Assembly: GCA_963978545.1 (NCBI GenBank)
Contig: OZ021733.1
Span: forward strand, 36,003,424-36,067,423
DNA length: 64,000 nucleotides
Source of the DNA: Linyphia triangularis
Lineage: Eukaryota > Arthropoda > Arachnida > Araneae > Linyphiidae
Reading direction: 5' to 3'
Shown: positions 1 to 9,500 of the stretch, piece after piece
How the letters are laid out: each line of letters opens with the position of its first letter
Position numbering within the stretch: position 1 is the first letter of the stretch
Made by a program: the position numbers and the translations under genes
The notes under the pieces: model-generated
What the model was told of the DNA's origin: nothing
Database searches by the model: none
Seen by the model: the letters and a program-made list of their open reading frames with translations, nothing else

Positions 1-91
1 AACGCATGAGGAACGGAAACGAAATCAATGATCAAAGTTAGGTCGTGGCATCAAAAGTAGGCGGTCTCTGTTCTTGAGGTCGGTGGTTTTT

Positions 92-632
92 ACCAATTGA
101 CAATTCCTGCATTTTTAAAAAAAATTTTTTATTCAATTCTAAATGTTTTGAAAAGGCCATAAACATAAAAATTTCTGCTCAATGCGCTTTTCCTTTTTTT
201 AATTTGCGATCAAAATTACCTTGTTAGAGGTTGTCGAGAAAACAACTCATTTCGTTGGCATTGAACGTGAAGTAGAGAGATCGCAAACATCTTGGCTTGA
301 AATACAGCAGCGGAAACCAGATTTTTAAGTTTCTCGCAAATCACGCCAACCTGTACCGAATGTGGCAATGTTCTACCAACGCCAACTTTTTTAACGATAA
401 CTATTTTGCAGAAACCTCACGATAACCATAGAAACGCAGGGATCTCTTTACGTCACGAATTTTGTTGACTGTTTTGATCGGACTGGTTTTGGGACATTTT
501 CTTTTCTTAATATTTAAATAACTAATTTTTTAAATAACTTTTGTTTAAATATTTGGAATCAGGAAGAAATTTTTCATAAATATGTACTAATTTCACTTGT
601 TTTTAAAAAATGCGGGAATTGTCCATTGATGG
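92..632. repeat. Inverted-repeat pair, possible MITE
   Basis: The arm at 92-120 (core GACAATTCCTGCATTTTT) is matched in inverted orientation by 601-632 (core AATGCGGGAATTGTC). About 480 bp of non-coding DNA separates the arms. The spacing and arm length fit a small non-autonomous DNA transposon, but no clear target-site duplication is seen, so the call is tentative. Confidence 0.3.
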
Positions 633-962
633 TCGCACTTATAGAGCTTGATTGGAACTGAACTGAAGAGGGTTGAAAGTTTTTCTTCCAGATAACTTTT
701 TTTTTCTTCTGCTTTTATTGATTATGTGGTGAATCCTAGTTCGATAGGGGAATCACTAACTTTCTCGATGCATATTCAGAAGTTACATAAACGGCCAGTG
801 TTCATATCAAACCAAAGCTTAACGATCACATGACCCTTTAACGCCCGGCACACTCCTCTGGCGTTGCAGCAGAAATGACGTTTTTATGTAATTTCGAACA
901 AGATACCAAAACTGTGGATCAAGTGACTTTGTCTTTTATTCTGATACCATTCGATACATAGG

Positions 963-988
963 TTTTTTTTTTTTTTTTTTTTTTTTTT
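963..988. repeat. Poly-T tract
   Basis: Uninterrupted run of 26 T, followed by an AT-rich stretch. It could be the tail of a minus-strand retroposon or a simple homopolymer. Confidence 0.8.
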
Positions 989-2182
989 AAATATATATAC
1001 AATACATACAGTTGCAGTTCAGATATCTATAATAATAAAACAAAGAGTCTGTGTATGTGTCTCTCTGTCCCTCTATAGAAAGCTACTTTCAATAAAAGTA
1101 GAACTTTGAAATTTTCAAATTAAGTAGTTTTGTCCTTCAAATTAGACATTTGACAAACAAAATGTTAAAAGTTTAATTAATTTTTTTAATTAAATTTTTT
1201 TCTAAGCTACTTCTAATAGGCGTTCATCTCCGAAGTTTCCAACATAAATAGTTTTTGTTACACAATGTTAAAATATTCTCAGAGGGGTGAGGGAGCGCTG
1301 TGTTATTGTATTCACAGGGAATATTTTTTTGGTTCTCGACAGGGGAGGGGGTTCTAATATTAAGTGCTTATGTAGCAATTAATCTTTTAGCGAATGAAAC
1401 GAGCTTTGCTTGGACTGCAGTGAACCTTTCAGAGAGCGAAGCAAGCATGTTATTGAATATTATTTAATTTTTGCAAAGCGATTTCTAATAAGCGCACACC
1501 TCTGAAATTTTAACATGAAGTGTCAAAAACTGGGACCTATGCACAATGACGGATTTCCGCAATGCGGTGCCACGCAGCTAGTCCAAAATATAGTTTTTTA
1601 GAATTGTCATGCTATTAATTTTAGTATTTGAGGATGCTATTTTGGCTACTATTTTTTACACCCGATGCTACTAAAGCAACTATTTTCAATGCTATTAAAC
1701 TGTGGCAGCCCTGTGTAAATTACTGTCAAATTGCATCACATGGAGTTAATAACGACATTACTTATGAAATATACAATCTATTCTATAACAATTGTTTAAG
1801 CTAAATAAATTACATAGACTATACTAATTTATTTTTAACTGGCAAGATTACACTACTTCCCATTGCACTTCGTTACAAAAACTGAAAAAAACAAATAATA
1901 ATTCATAAAAAAATTTGGATAAAATTATTACCTGAGAAATGTTATCCATCCACCTTTCTAAAAAAACTCCTGGCAATTGTATGCACAACAATACTTAACC
2001 ATTTTGAAGAGGAGAAATCAAACGCACAAGGGTTCAAGCTAACATCCCCATTCAACTACAATAGTTGAGGAGGTGCTGAACGGGGAAAACTACGGTTAGG
2101 CGTCCATAAATCACGTGACATGGTATGGTGTTCACTCATAGGTAGCTATTGCTCCCTCCACCCCCTTTATAACTCGATGGTG

Positions 2183-2249
2183 AAGTAGTGCAGATAAAAA
2201 ATGATATTTTTGTAATGGATAAAAATTAAATTATCCAAGTTAGCATATT
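2183..2249. repeat. Left copy of a duplicated gypsy flank
   Basis: These 67 bp recur exactly at 8056-8122 on the other side of the gypsy element. Both copies share the unit-1-specific variants that distinguish this stretch from units 2 and 3. It therefore looks like a local duplication made at, or after, insertion. Confidence 0.8.
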
Positions 2250-2307
2250 GTCACGTATAACGAACTGTACACAAGAAATACAACGTTGGTGCTATGTCTC
2301 GTAAGTA

Positions 2308-2313
2308 TTTATT
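2308..2313 (-). terminator. LTR polyadenylation signal
   Basis: AATAAA on the minus strand, downstream of the TATA box and about 60 bp before the LTR end, as expected for the R region. It recurs at 7866-7871. Confidence 0.55.
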
Positions 2314-2382
2314 AGAAAGAATTCTAGAGTAACGTTCAGTAACAGAAGAACCTATCCTCTGCCCCACTCATCTCGAGTGACT

Positions 2383-2390
2383 CTTTTATA
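2383..2390 (-). promoter_or_regulatory. LTR TATA box
   Basis: TATAAAAG on the minus strand, correctly placed between the heat-shock-element motif and the AATAAA signal. The equivalent in the 5' LTR, at 7941-7948, would drive the genomic transcript. Confidence 0.6.
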
Positions 2391-2405
2391 AAGCCAGATC
2401 GAATG

Positions 2406-2418
2406 TTCCAGAACATTC
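2406..2418. promoter_or_regulatory. Heat-shock-element motif near TATA in the LTR
   Basis: TTC-CA-GAA-CA-TTC is a perfect three-pentamer heat-shock element, the binding pattern of HSF trimers (established). It lies about 15 bp upstream of the TATA box in the minus-strand direction. The same motif is present in the 5' LTR at 7964-7976. That the LTR is heat-inducible is inference. Confidence 0.6.
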
Positions 2419-2495
2419 ACCGGAAACAAGTAAAGTTGAATTTGCATAGAAGCACTAATACATCCATCCGGAAACAAGTCGTACCGGAAATGATA

Positions 2496-2513
2496 GAAAG
2501 TTCTAGAAGGTTC
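2496..2513. promoter_or_regulatory. Four-pentamer heat-shock-element motif
   Basis: GAA-AG-TTC-TA-GAA-GG-TTC gives four alternating pentamers with perfect spacing, at the upstream edge of U3. In the 5' LTR the junction with flanking DNA at 8058/8059 cuts this array after the first GAA, so the 5' promoter has lost it. Confidence 0.55.
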
Positions 2514-2555
2514 TTCTGGAACAAGAAATGAATAGAAATTAAATTTTAGTAAAGT

Positions 2556-2630
2556 GGGTGCCGGTGGTATTCGAGCCACCGACCTATCGATCACCAGCCT
2601 CATCCGCTACCTCTCGGCTATAATGCCACA
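2556..2630 (-). other. tRNA-like sequence in the gypsy 3' region
   Basis: On the minus strand it shows an A-box-like TAGCCGAGAGGTAG and a B-box-like GGCTCGAATACC, with a 6-bp arm (CGGTGG/CCACCG) around the B box. The anticodon arm does not pair well, so it is not called as a tRNA gene. It lies between the integrase stop (2688) and the 3' LTR. It could be a SINE fragment carried by the element. Confidence 0.4.
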
Positions 2631-2687
2631 TGTATGAATAACCAAAATGCGGCATTGCTCCCTTCTTAGGAGAACAGCGTCCCGCTG

Positions 2688-2943
2688 TTACGGTAATCTA
2701 TCGGCTATAATTTGTCTTTTCCGAGCTCTCGTCATCGGTCCAGTGTATGCGGCTGGTATTTCGTCAGTGAAAGTATCCTCATCTCTTCCGCGGTGAACAT
2801 GGTCCTCTTCAAAGTCAGTAGGATGGTTTCTTAAAAATTCATCTTGCAGTCTCGGGATCGTGATAAGGTTTCATTCGAAGGACATGCACGGTGTCGATTG
2901 GTTTGCGTCTTCTTGACGTTGGATTGAAATCTTGTACCTCGTA
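2688..2943 (-). pseudogene. gypsy pol C-terminal tail beyond the MITE
   Basis: On the minus strand, integrase-coding sequence resumes on this side of the MITE at 2944-3146. It continues as a basic linker and ends with a GPMTRARKRQ segment typical of gypsy Pol C-termini, followed by TAA (2688-2690). One further frame change lies near 2845-2850 (a TGA follows the residues DPETAR). Its role in an intact copy would be the integrase C-terminal tail, involved in target contacts (family knowledge). Confidence 0.65.
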
Positions 2944-3146
2944 CACTGTTAAAAAAAATTGTCCACCATGCACCAAAATTTGGTTCCCATTTAGCTGCCA
3001 CCAACATTTGGTGCTTAGTTTCGCGTTTTAATGGTGCTTACGGTCCGAGGTTGCACCATTAAATCGTGAAACTAAGCACCAAATGTTGGTGGCAGCTAAA
3101 TTTGAACCAATTTTTGGTGCAAGGTGGAACAAAATTTTTAACAGTG
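2944..3146. mobile_element. Foldback MITE inserted in gypsy pol
   Basis: 203 bp, almost entirely one long imperfect palindrome. The ends are CACTGTTAAAAA and TTTTTAACAGTG. It is flanked by TA on both sides (2942-2943 and 3147-3148), as in Tc1/mariner-type MITEs. Removing one TA and the MITE restores continuity of the pol reading frame across the site, so it inserted into the coding region. It carries no coding capacity. Confidence 0.85.
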
Positions 3147-5122
3147 TAGGTGACATCTGACAACCTTCGGTTCACCTGGTACGGACCGAAGTACTTCTTG
3201 AGAAGTTTTTCCGACAAGCCCACTTTACGTACCGGTGTATAAACCCACACGAGATCACCTGATTCATAGTGCACTGGCCTGTGCTTTGAATCGTATCTTT
3301 GCCGATCCTTTTCTTGAGCCTCCGATGTTCGAAGTCTGGCCAGCTGCCTAGATTCTTCGGCTTGCGTTAGCAATCGAATAACATAATCACCTCCTTGGTC
3401 GTCGTCGCAGTAAGGGAACATCGTGTCAAGTGTGGTTTCAGCTTCTCGGCCGTGTAGGAGATAGAAAGGCGTGAAGCCGGTTGTTTCTTGTTTAGCCATA
3501 TTGTAGGCAAATGTTACAAAGGGTAGTATCTCGTCCCACTTCTTATGTTCAACGTCCACATACATCGAGAGCATGTCAGTCAATGTTTTATTAAAACGTT
3601 CAGTAAGTCCATTAGTCTGTGGATGATACGCTGTCGTCATTCTATGGGTAATACTGCACAGACGATTGATCTCTTGGACAAGTTTCGATTGAAATACTTG
3701 TCCACGATCCGTTATTATAACTCTCGGGGCGCCATGTTTTAGAAGTATTTCTTCGACTATAAATTTTGCAACTTCAGGTGCTTCTGCGGTTGGAAGAGCT
3801 CGTGTAACTGCATACCTAGTTAAGTAATCAGTGCAGACTATAATCCATTTATTTCCTTGAACTGATTTAGGAAATCTCCCCAGAAGGTCTATTCCAATGC
3901 GGTGGTAAGGTTCCGTGGTGGGAGGAATGGGTCTTAGTTGACCTGGGGGTTTCATAGGAATTGGCTTTCTTCTCTGGCATTCTCGGCAGTGCATGATGTA
4001 TCGTCGAACATTCCGGTACAACCCTGGCCAATAGAATCGCTTCCGTATTCTGTCATAGGTTTTAGCGAAACCCAAGTGTCCCGCTGTTGGTGCGTCATGG
4101 AAGTGATTTAAAATTTCCAATCTTAATTGCCTTGGGATAACTGGTAACCATTTCTTTCCGGTAGGATCGAAATTCTTTTTACAAAGTACACCTTTAATGA
4201 GTTGGTATCCCCTTTTAAGTGGTTCTGTTGTTCCATAGGCACGAATTATTTTGACCAAATCCTCGTCGTTCCTTTGTTCTTCTGCTATTGTAGTCAGGGA
4301 GGTGATGGAATGATCCGCTTCCAACGTCGTAGTAACTTCGGCAATTGGGTTTCTTGACAAACTATCAGCATCTTTATGCTTCCTCCCACTTTTGTATACG
4401 ATTGAGATATCGTATTCCTGAAGCCGAAGAGCCCATCTCGCAAGTCTACCAGAAGGATCTTTTAGCCCAGTCAGCCAGCATAGAGAGTGATGATCCGTGA
4501 CAATAGTAAAAGGCTTACCAAACAAATAAGGGCAGAATTTATTTATGGCCCAGACGGCAGCAAGACATTCTCTTTCCGTAGTAGAGTAGTTCCTTTCGGC
4601 CTTTGAAAGAGTCCTTGAAGCGTAAGCTATAACTTTCTCCTCCCCCTTTTGTATTTGGACGAGTACAGCTCCAATTCCGTAACCGCTAGCGTCGGTATGC
4701 AGCTCCGCAGGTGAATTCTCATCGAACAAACCTAAAACAGGATTTGAAGTCAAAGCTTTCTTCAATTTGCAAAAAGATTCTTCTTGAGTTTTGGTCCATG
4801 TAAATTTAACATCGCCTTTTAGTAATGCTTGCAGGGGCTGGGCCTGATGACAGAAATCTTTGATAAATCGTCGATAATAAGAACATAATCCTAGAAAACT
4901 TTTTACATCGTGAGTGTTCTTAGGCACAGGAAAGTTATTTACAGCTGTTAGTTTTTCAGGATCGGGTCTAACTCCTTCGCTTGATACGAGATGGCCTAAG
5001 ATCTTGATTTGTGCTGCGCCAAAGTGACATTTCTTGGGATTAAGAATCAGACCTGCGTCTTGAATGCACTGAAGGACAACATTTAACCGGTCTAGATGGC
5101 TCTCGAATGTATCTGAAAACAC
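3147..5122 (-). pseudogene. gypsy pol: RT C-part, RNase H, integrase
   Basis: Open reading frame (formally 3059-5122, running into the MITE). It begins just after the RT YLDD active-site box (at about 5122-5135). Domains in order: RT thumb; RNase H with LHTDASGYGIGAVL, the TERECLAAVWA glutamate and TDHHSL; H2C2 zinc-binding region ending in CRECQRRK; and the rve integrase core with GIDLLG, ITDRG and TERFNKTL as the DD35E triad. These would copy and integrate the element in intact relatives. The frame is the same as 5141-5674; only one TGA (5138-5140, minus) separates them. The C-terminus is cut by the MITE. Confidence 0.95.
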
Positions 5123-5140
5123 TACTATGTCGTCTAAGTA

Positions 5141-5674
5141 TCATAGGCAGATTGACCACTTCAAGTGACGCAATAGATTATCCATCATCCGTTCGAAGGT
5201 CGCGGGCGCGTTACATAATCCAAACGGCATGACTCTAAACTCGTACAGACCTTCGCCCGTGACGAATGCCGTCTTTTCACGGTCCCTATCGTCTACCTCA
5301 ATCTTCCAATAGCCGGAGTACAAATCCATTGATGAGAAGAAATGAGCCCCTTTTAGATAGTCTAACGTGTCATCAATTCGAGGTAATGGGTAGACATCTT
5401 TCTTGGTTATTTTATTGAGGTGGCGGTAATCGACGCAGAAACGCCAACTTCCGTCTTTCTTTTTCACCAAGACGACCGGGGACGACCATGGGCTTTCCGA
5501 AGGCTGAATGATTCCTCTGTTCATCATCTTCTCAACTTCGTTCTGTATGTTTGCGTTCTGTTGGCGACACTCTGTAGGGTCTTTGGTGAAGCGGCTCGTG
5601 ATCTCCCGTGACAATTCGATGTTTGACGTTGACTTTGCTTGCTCCGAATTTCTTCTGGTCAAACAAGCTACCAT
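5141..5674 (-). pseudogene. gypsy pol: reverse transcriptase N-part
   Basis: Encodes the RT fingers and palm: the W(S)SPVVLVKKKDGSWRFCVDYR segment, LPRIDDTL, SSMDLYSGYWKIEV with the first catalytic Asp, and MPFGLCNAPATFERMMD. It stops at an in-frame TGA directly before the YLDD box; the substitution separates the first catalytic Asp from the other two. At its upstream end it overlaps 5532-6482 in another frame; the frame change lies near 5555, in the region between protease and RT. Confidence 0.93.
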
Positions 5675-6482
5675 ATTTTTGAAGCAAATTTAGCAGATCA
5701 CCATGTTGTTCGGAGTTCAAACCAGGATCTATCATCTGTTCACAGACCATCGGTAGCAATTCGGTTCTTTTACTCAATTTGACGGGCGCCACTGCCTCGG
5801 CAATCGTGTTTAATTTGCTTTTTCCCAGTTGTTCAGCAGAAGCTATGCACATTCCCTTGGGAATAGATCGAGCTTTGTGATGTCCATTTGCTAGCCAAAG
5901 TTCTCCACGTCCGTTGTCAAGGGTGATGATCGTTGAAGGAATCGCTATTTCCTTGCTCAAAACCAGGTCTTTCTTACCTTCTACAGTGACGTCAAGAGAC
6001 GCGTTAGCTGGGGCACCATGTACCATAGCCCTTTTAATAGAACGTCCAGGTACCACATAATCTTCTAAAGCGTATAAACGCCAGGAATCTTCTTTCGCCA
6101 GTGTCTCTTGAACGGCGTCTTCAAGAACCAGTTCAGAACGACCACAGTCAATAACTGCTTGAGAGGCTTCTAAGAAATCCCAACCTAGGATTATATCATG
6201 GCTGCATTGCGGCATAACGATGAACTCAAAGGGTTGTACTCTACCGTTAATATCGAGGCGAAGTATGCATCGTCCAGTCGGCTGTACATAAGCGTCAATG
6301 GCTACTTTAAGAAGTACTCTCCGTGTGGTTGGCAATTGCACTTTTCTAAGTTTTCGGTGATATTTTTCAGATATGACAGAAAAAGAGGCCCCAGAATCCA
6401 CAAGTGCCGTCACTGGCGCATTGTCGACTATGATTTCCAAATGATTCCCGGACATCTTAGCGGCAGTCGGAGGGTTTCGCAT
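5532..6482 (-). pseudogene. gypsy pol: retropepsin-like protease and linker
   Basis: An aspartic protease domain near the N-terminus has the catalytic VDSGAS and the later ILGWDFL flap-side motif. It would process Gag-Pol. It is followed by a linker that leads to RT (SPTER-type junction). The true link to RT is broken by a one-base frameshift near 5555. The domain core itself looks intact. Confidence 0.9.
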
Positions 6483-6529
6483 AATAGCGGCTTCACCTCC
6501 ACAGAAGCTCGCATCAATTAGTTTTCCTC

Positions 6530-6925
6530 GACGCGTCGACTAGGAGATCGACTTGAGGTTCTATACGGAGAAGGTGATCTAAAGCGACGTGTTGGTGATC
6601 GTCCTCTGTTTGTGAGCGGCGAGGAAGTTCTGGTGTTTGGTCGTAGATAGTCGTCGGTTGGTCTTTGGTAGCTATCGGCAGACGGTGTGGGGGTTGGCTG
6701 TCGACGAAAGTTGTTTCCCCTTTCGTTGCGGTAAGTGTCAAAAACGGATCGCCTTTCCCGGCAGTAGCGGACGACGTGTCCTGGACGTCCACAGTGGAAG
6801 CAAACTGGTCTGTTGTCTTCCGTTCGCCATAAATCAGTTTTTCTGGTAGCGGGTTCTATTGTCCTTTCAGGTCTTCTAACATTATTTGGTTGATACGCGT
6901 ACTGTCTTTTCTGGTTCCATGTAGA
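6530..6925 (-). pseudogene. gypsy gag C-part with CCHC zinc knuckle
   Basis: In the frame that would continue gag, a CX2CX4HX4C knuckle lies at 6761-6802 (Cys at 6800-6802 and 6791-6793, His at 6776-6778, Cys at 6761-6763). It is followed by a Ser/Arg-rich tail ending near 6530. It would bind genomic RNA (nucleocapsid role). It is out of frame with the main gag ORF because of a frameshift near 6925. Confidence 0.8.
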
Positions 6926-7680
6926 GTCCTTGAAACCGAAGCCAAGACACTCTCTACTTCTTCGCGAATGACATTTTCTAAAGACTGGTACTGGGGTTGT
7001 TGGTCTTGCAGGGTACGTGTTAGTTTCTGAACTTCCTCTTGAACTATTTGTCGTATCATAGATGCTAAATCAACGTTTTCATCAATTGGGGCCATATAGA
7101 CTACATTTGGGAGTCGTTGGTATTTTCGTTGAGCAACTCTCCTCTTGTGTTGGTCTTCGATATGCTGACACTGTTTAATAAAGTCATCGGCTGTAGCTAT
7201 ATCCTTAGCTAATAAGGCTGCATAAACTTCTTCGGCAACTCCTTTCATCAAATGAGAAACCTTTTCTTTCCCTTCCATTCTGGAATTTACTTGATGACAT
7301 AGTGCTAGTACATTCTGGATGTAAGATTGTGTGCTCTCTCCCTGTTTCTGTGCTCGGCATTTAAGTAGGGCTTCTGCTTGTTGGACATGATGCCTAGTGT
7401 CTCCAAATGCTTGTTTTAGTCCTTCTTGGAATTTTTCCCACGAACATAATTCATCCTCATTATTTTCAAACCATTGCTTTGATGTGCCATCAAGAAAGAA
7501 ATATGCATTAGCAAGGCACTCCATGTCGTCCCACCTATTAAATTTGGCAACCCGTTCGTATTCTTTCAGCCATTTTGTAGGATCTTGACCAGCTTCACCA
7601 GCGAAACTGGAGGGCTGTCTTATTTGCTGATACAGCCGGGAACCAATTTCAGGTTTAGTTTCGGTCGATCCGTCTGGCAT
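6856..7680 (-). CDS. gypsy Gag, capsid region
   Basis: 274-residue ORF beginning MPDGSTETKPEIG. It contains a retrotransposon Gag core: FAGEAGQDPTKWLKEYERV, then AYFFLDGTSKQWF, then the WEKFQEGLKQAF segment. This is the standard alpha-helical capsid-like region that assembles particles. The last about 20 residues are out of frame relative to the expected continuation because of a frameshift near 6925; the zinc knuckle lies beyond it. The start is the first ATG downstream of the 5' LTR and a 126-bp leader (7681-7806). Confidence 0.85.
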   Translation of the reverse strand: MPDGSTETKPEIGSRLYQQIRQPSSFAGEAGQDPTKWLKEYERVAKFNRWDDMECLANAYFFLDGTSKQWFENNEDELCSWEKFQEGLKQAFGDTRHHVQQAEALLKCRAQKQGESTQSYIQNVLALCHQVNSRMEGKEKVSHLMKGVAEEVYAALLAKDIATADDFIKQCQHIEDQHKRRVAQRKYQRLPNVVYMAPIDENVDLASMIRQIVQEEVQKLTRTLQDQQPQYQSLENVIREEVESVLASVSRTLHGTRKDSTRINQIMLEDLKGQ

Positions 7681-7806
7681 AATAATTTTGCGATTTTTCC
7701 TTGGAGGGGGAATGTAACGCCCGTACTCCGGAGGCAGTCCTTGTAGTCAACGGCTTTTGCGGCCACTTTCTTCCTCCACGATCGGTACCCGGTGCCTCCA
7801 CCAAAC

Positions 7807-8058
7807 TGTCACGTATAACGAACTGTACACAAGAAATACAACGTTGGTGCTATGTCTCGTAAGTATTTATTAGAAAGAATTCTAGAGTAACTTTCAGTAA
7901 CAGAAGAACCTATCCTCTGCCCCACTCATCTCGAGTGACTCTTTTATAAAGCCAGATCGAATGTTCCAGAACATTCACCGGAAACAAGTAAAGTTGAATT
8001 TGCATAGAAGCACTAATACATCCATCCGGAAACAAGTCGTACCGGAAATGATAGAAAG
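7807..8058 (-). repeat. 5' LTR of the gypsy element, truncated
   Basis: Matches 2249-2500 with one mismatch but stops inside the GAAAGTTC motif, joining directly to the duplicated flank at 8059. About 23 bp at the outer U3 edge (equivalent to 2501-2523) is missing. The promoter-proximal parts survive: heat-shock element 7964-7976, TATA 7941-7948, AATAAA 7866-7871. A TGG-starting stretch 4 bp inside the LTR end (about 7780-7803, minus) is a candidate primer-binding site; I do not recognise the tRNA. Confidence 0.85.
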
Positions 8059-8122
8059 TAGTGCAGATAAAAAATGATATTTTTGTAATGGATAAAAATT
8101 AAATTATCCAAGTTAGCATATT
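8056..8122. repeat. Right copy of the duplicated gypsy flank
   Basis: Exact repeat of 2183-2249. It is joined on its left to the truncated 5' LTR at 8058. On its right it continues into unit sequence (AATTAAAAAAATT) that matches the uninterrupted units 2 and 3. Confidence 0.8.
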
Positions 8123-8649
8123 AATTAAAAAAATTATTGTCTGACTCTTAAATGAATTTTTGTATATCTTTTGGATAATTTTTTAAAAACACAGTATTTT
8201 AATACATCAGTTAGTTGACAGTTATTAACTGTAACCAGAAGTTGGTATTTCAAAACATTTAAAATATGAAGAGTAAAAATGATTTCACTAAATTTTTATG
8301 TATTAATAAAGAATACCACATCAATCCACGATTACTTCCACAATTTTTAAACAAAATTATCGATCATTTAAACACTCAAGTTCAACCCAAGTTCATTTAG
8401 TCAAACCTCATTTACCCCCCCCCCCCCTCTCTACATTGTAGATCCATTTATCTTTTAAAAATTATGAAATTATGAACTCCAGTTTAATTTATGAAGTGGT
8501 CTGGATGATTACCGGTTTTTTTAAGTAGGAGAATTAAAAGCATATATTAAGCATACTGCCTGGGTGAATACTTAAAAATAATTTGCTACTTGCATTTGTG
8601 TGTTCTCATAAGGCTTCCTCTATTTTGCCTTGGACACTTATTGCGGAGG

Positions 8650-9500
8650 TAAAACATGCTCTTTTTTCCCCCACAAATTTTAAAACTAAAACATAGTTAG
8701 ACTTTGAATATGTGTCTCTTGGGAGAGACATAGAAATTCCACTCAGCTTTTTTCTACCAAAGTTTTAATTTTAGAAACTAATAGAATCTGATGCAATGTA
8801 TTTAATATTTTTTTGCAGTGGGGGTCGAAACATATTTTAGATTTTTTTTTTTAATGCAAATATTTAAGTTGCCAATCTTCTAGTCTTCACTAAACAACTT
8901 AACTAATTTTTATTTTTACCACACAAATTTTGGCATTGATCAAATATAAATAAAAAAAAATAAACTAACATTTAATTTCCACCACGAGATCTTTTACAAA
9001 GCAAATTTTCAAAATTACATATATATTTAAATGATTAAAATAAATTTGAAAATATATGGCTGTATAAAAAAGGAAGGTAAATTCCTAGTTCACGTTTATG
9101 GGTTGGCGCACTTTTGAAAAGTTGGCGACAAAGCCAGAATGTCGCCAATTCGGAATTCCAATATGAAAAATTGAGAAACGAACCAGCTCCATGATTTGTG
9201 GTATAGAAAGGTTGAAGCCACGTCAATAAAAAAATGGGGTTGCCAAATTTAGAACGGTATCGCCTACAAAACAGCGCCAAATCGGCTTGGCGATATTTTA
9301 ACGTCAACTAGGAATAGACCAAAAGGAATTATTTCCAACATTTCAATAAAAATAATAATAAATATAAAAGTAAAAAAATAGTGCTAAATATGTAAATGGA
9401 GTTCAGCCTTTCATATGATTTATTGACAATTTTAAACAAGAAGAGGATGTATGTTAAAAAACAACAACATATTCTTATATCTACATCTTTATAATACTGT
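8650..9500. other. Unit-1-specific replacement block
   Basis: This block has no counterpart in units 2 and 3, where about 3.35 kb (14805-18160) occupies the same place. It contains a small inverted-repeat element (9081-9315) and otherwise AT-rich DNA without convincing coding sequence. The ORFs at 9035-9307 and 9329-9526 look like chance frames. Confidence 0.6.
9081..9315. mobile_element. Possible 235-bp MITE
   Basis: Termini ATTCCTAGTTCACGTT and AACGTCAACTAGGAAT are inverted repeats of about 15 bp. Internal repeats of GGCGA/TCGCC type make it relatively GC-rich in this AT-rich region. No empty site is available because the surrounding block is unique to unit 1. Confidence 0.4.

Larger units (their letters stand above)
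1..2182. other. Non-coding flank left of the tandem array
   Basis: No credible coding exon is seen in this stretch on either strand. It contains an inverted-repeat pair (92-120 with 601-632), a poly-T run (963-988), and two weakly similar direct segments near 1200-1262 and 1486-1530. It ends where the first tandem unit begins at 2186. The sequence is AT-rich and looks like old repeat-derived intergenic or intronic DNA. Confidence 0.5.
2249..2523 (-). repeat. 3' LTR of the gypsy element
   Basis: Starts TGTCACGTATAACG on the plus strand; the likely other end is GGAACA at 2518-2523, giving TG...CA termini. The first 252 bp recur at 7807-8058. In the transcriptional (minus) direction it shows heat-shock-type elements, a TATA box and an AATAAA signal in U3-R-U5 order. 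No clear polypurine tract precedes it, so the U3 start is uncertain by some tens of bases. Confidence 0.85.
2249..8058 (-). mobile_element. Ty3/gypsy LTR retrotransposon, defective
   Basis: Reading on the minus strand the order is 5' LTR (7807-8058), leader, gag with a CCHC knuckle, protease, reverse transcriptase, RNase H, integrase, then 3' LTR (2249-2523). The PR-RT-RH-IN order is diagnostic of Ty3/gypsy. The two LTRs differ at one base over the 252 bp they share (G at left, T at right, in a GTAAC-TTCAG context), so the insertion is recent. The coding region is nonetheless broken by at least three frameshifts, an in-frame TGA next to the RT active site, and a 203-bp MITE. The copy was probably mobilised in trans by an intact relative. 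A 64-bp flank duplication rather than the usual 4-6 bp surrounds it. Confidence 0.95.

Noticed and set aside
1030..1078. AATAATAAAACAAAGAGTCTG/TGTCTCTCTGTCC stretch as a transposon terminus
   Set aside because: It resembles repeat-associated simple sequence, but no second end or target duplication could be found.
3545..3742. Plus-strand ORF inside the gypsy element, and others at 5420, 5508, 6198, 6637 and 7397
   Set aside because: They lie opposite clear minus-strand gag/pol coding sequence and are shadows of it.
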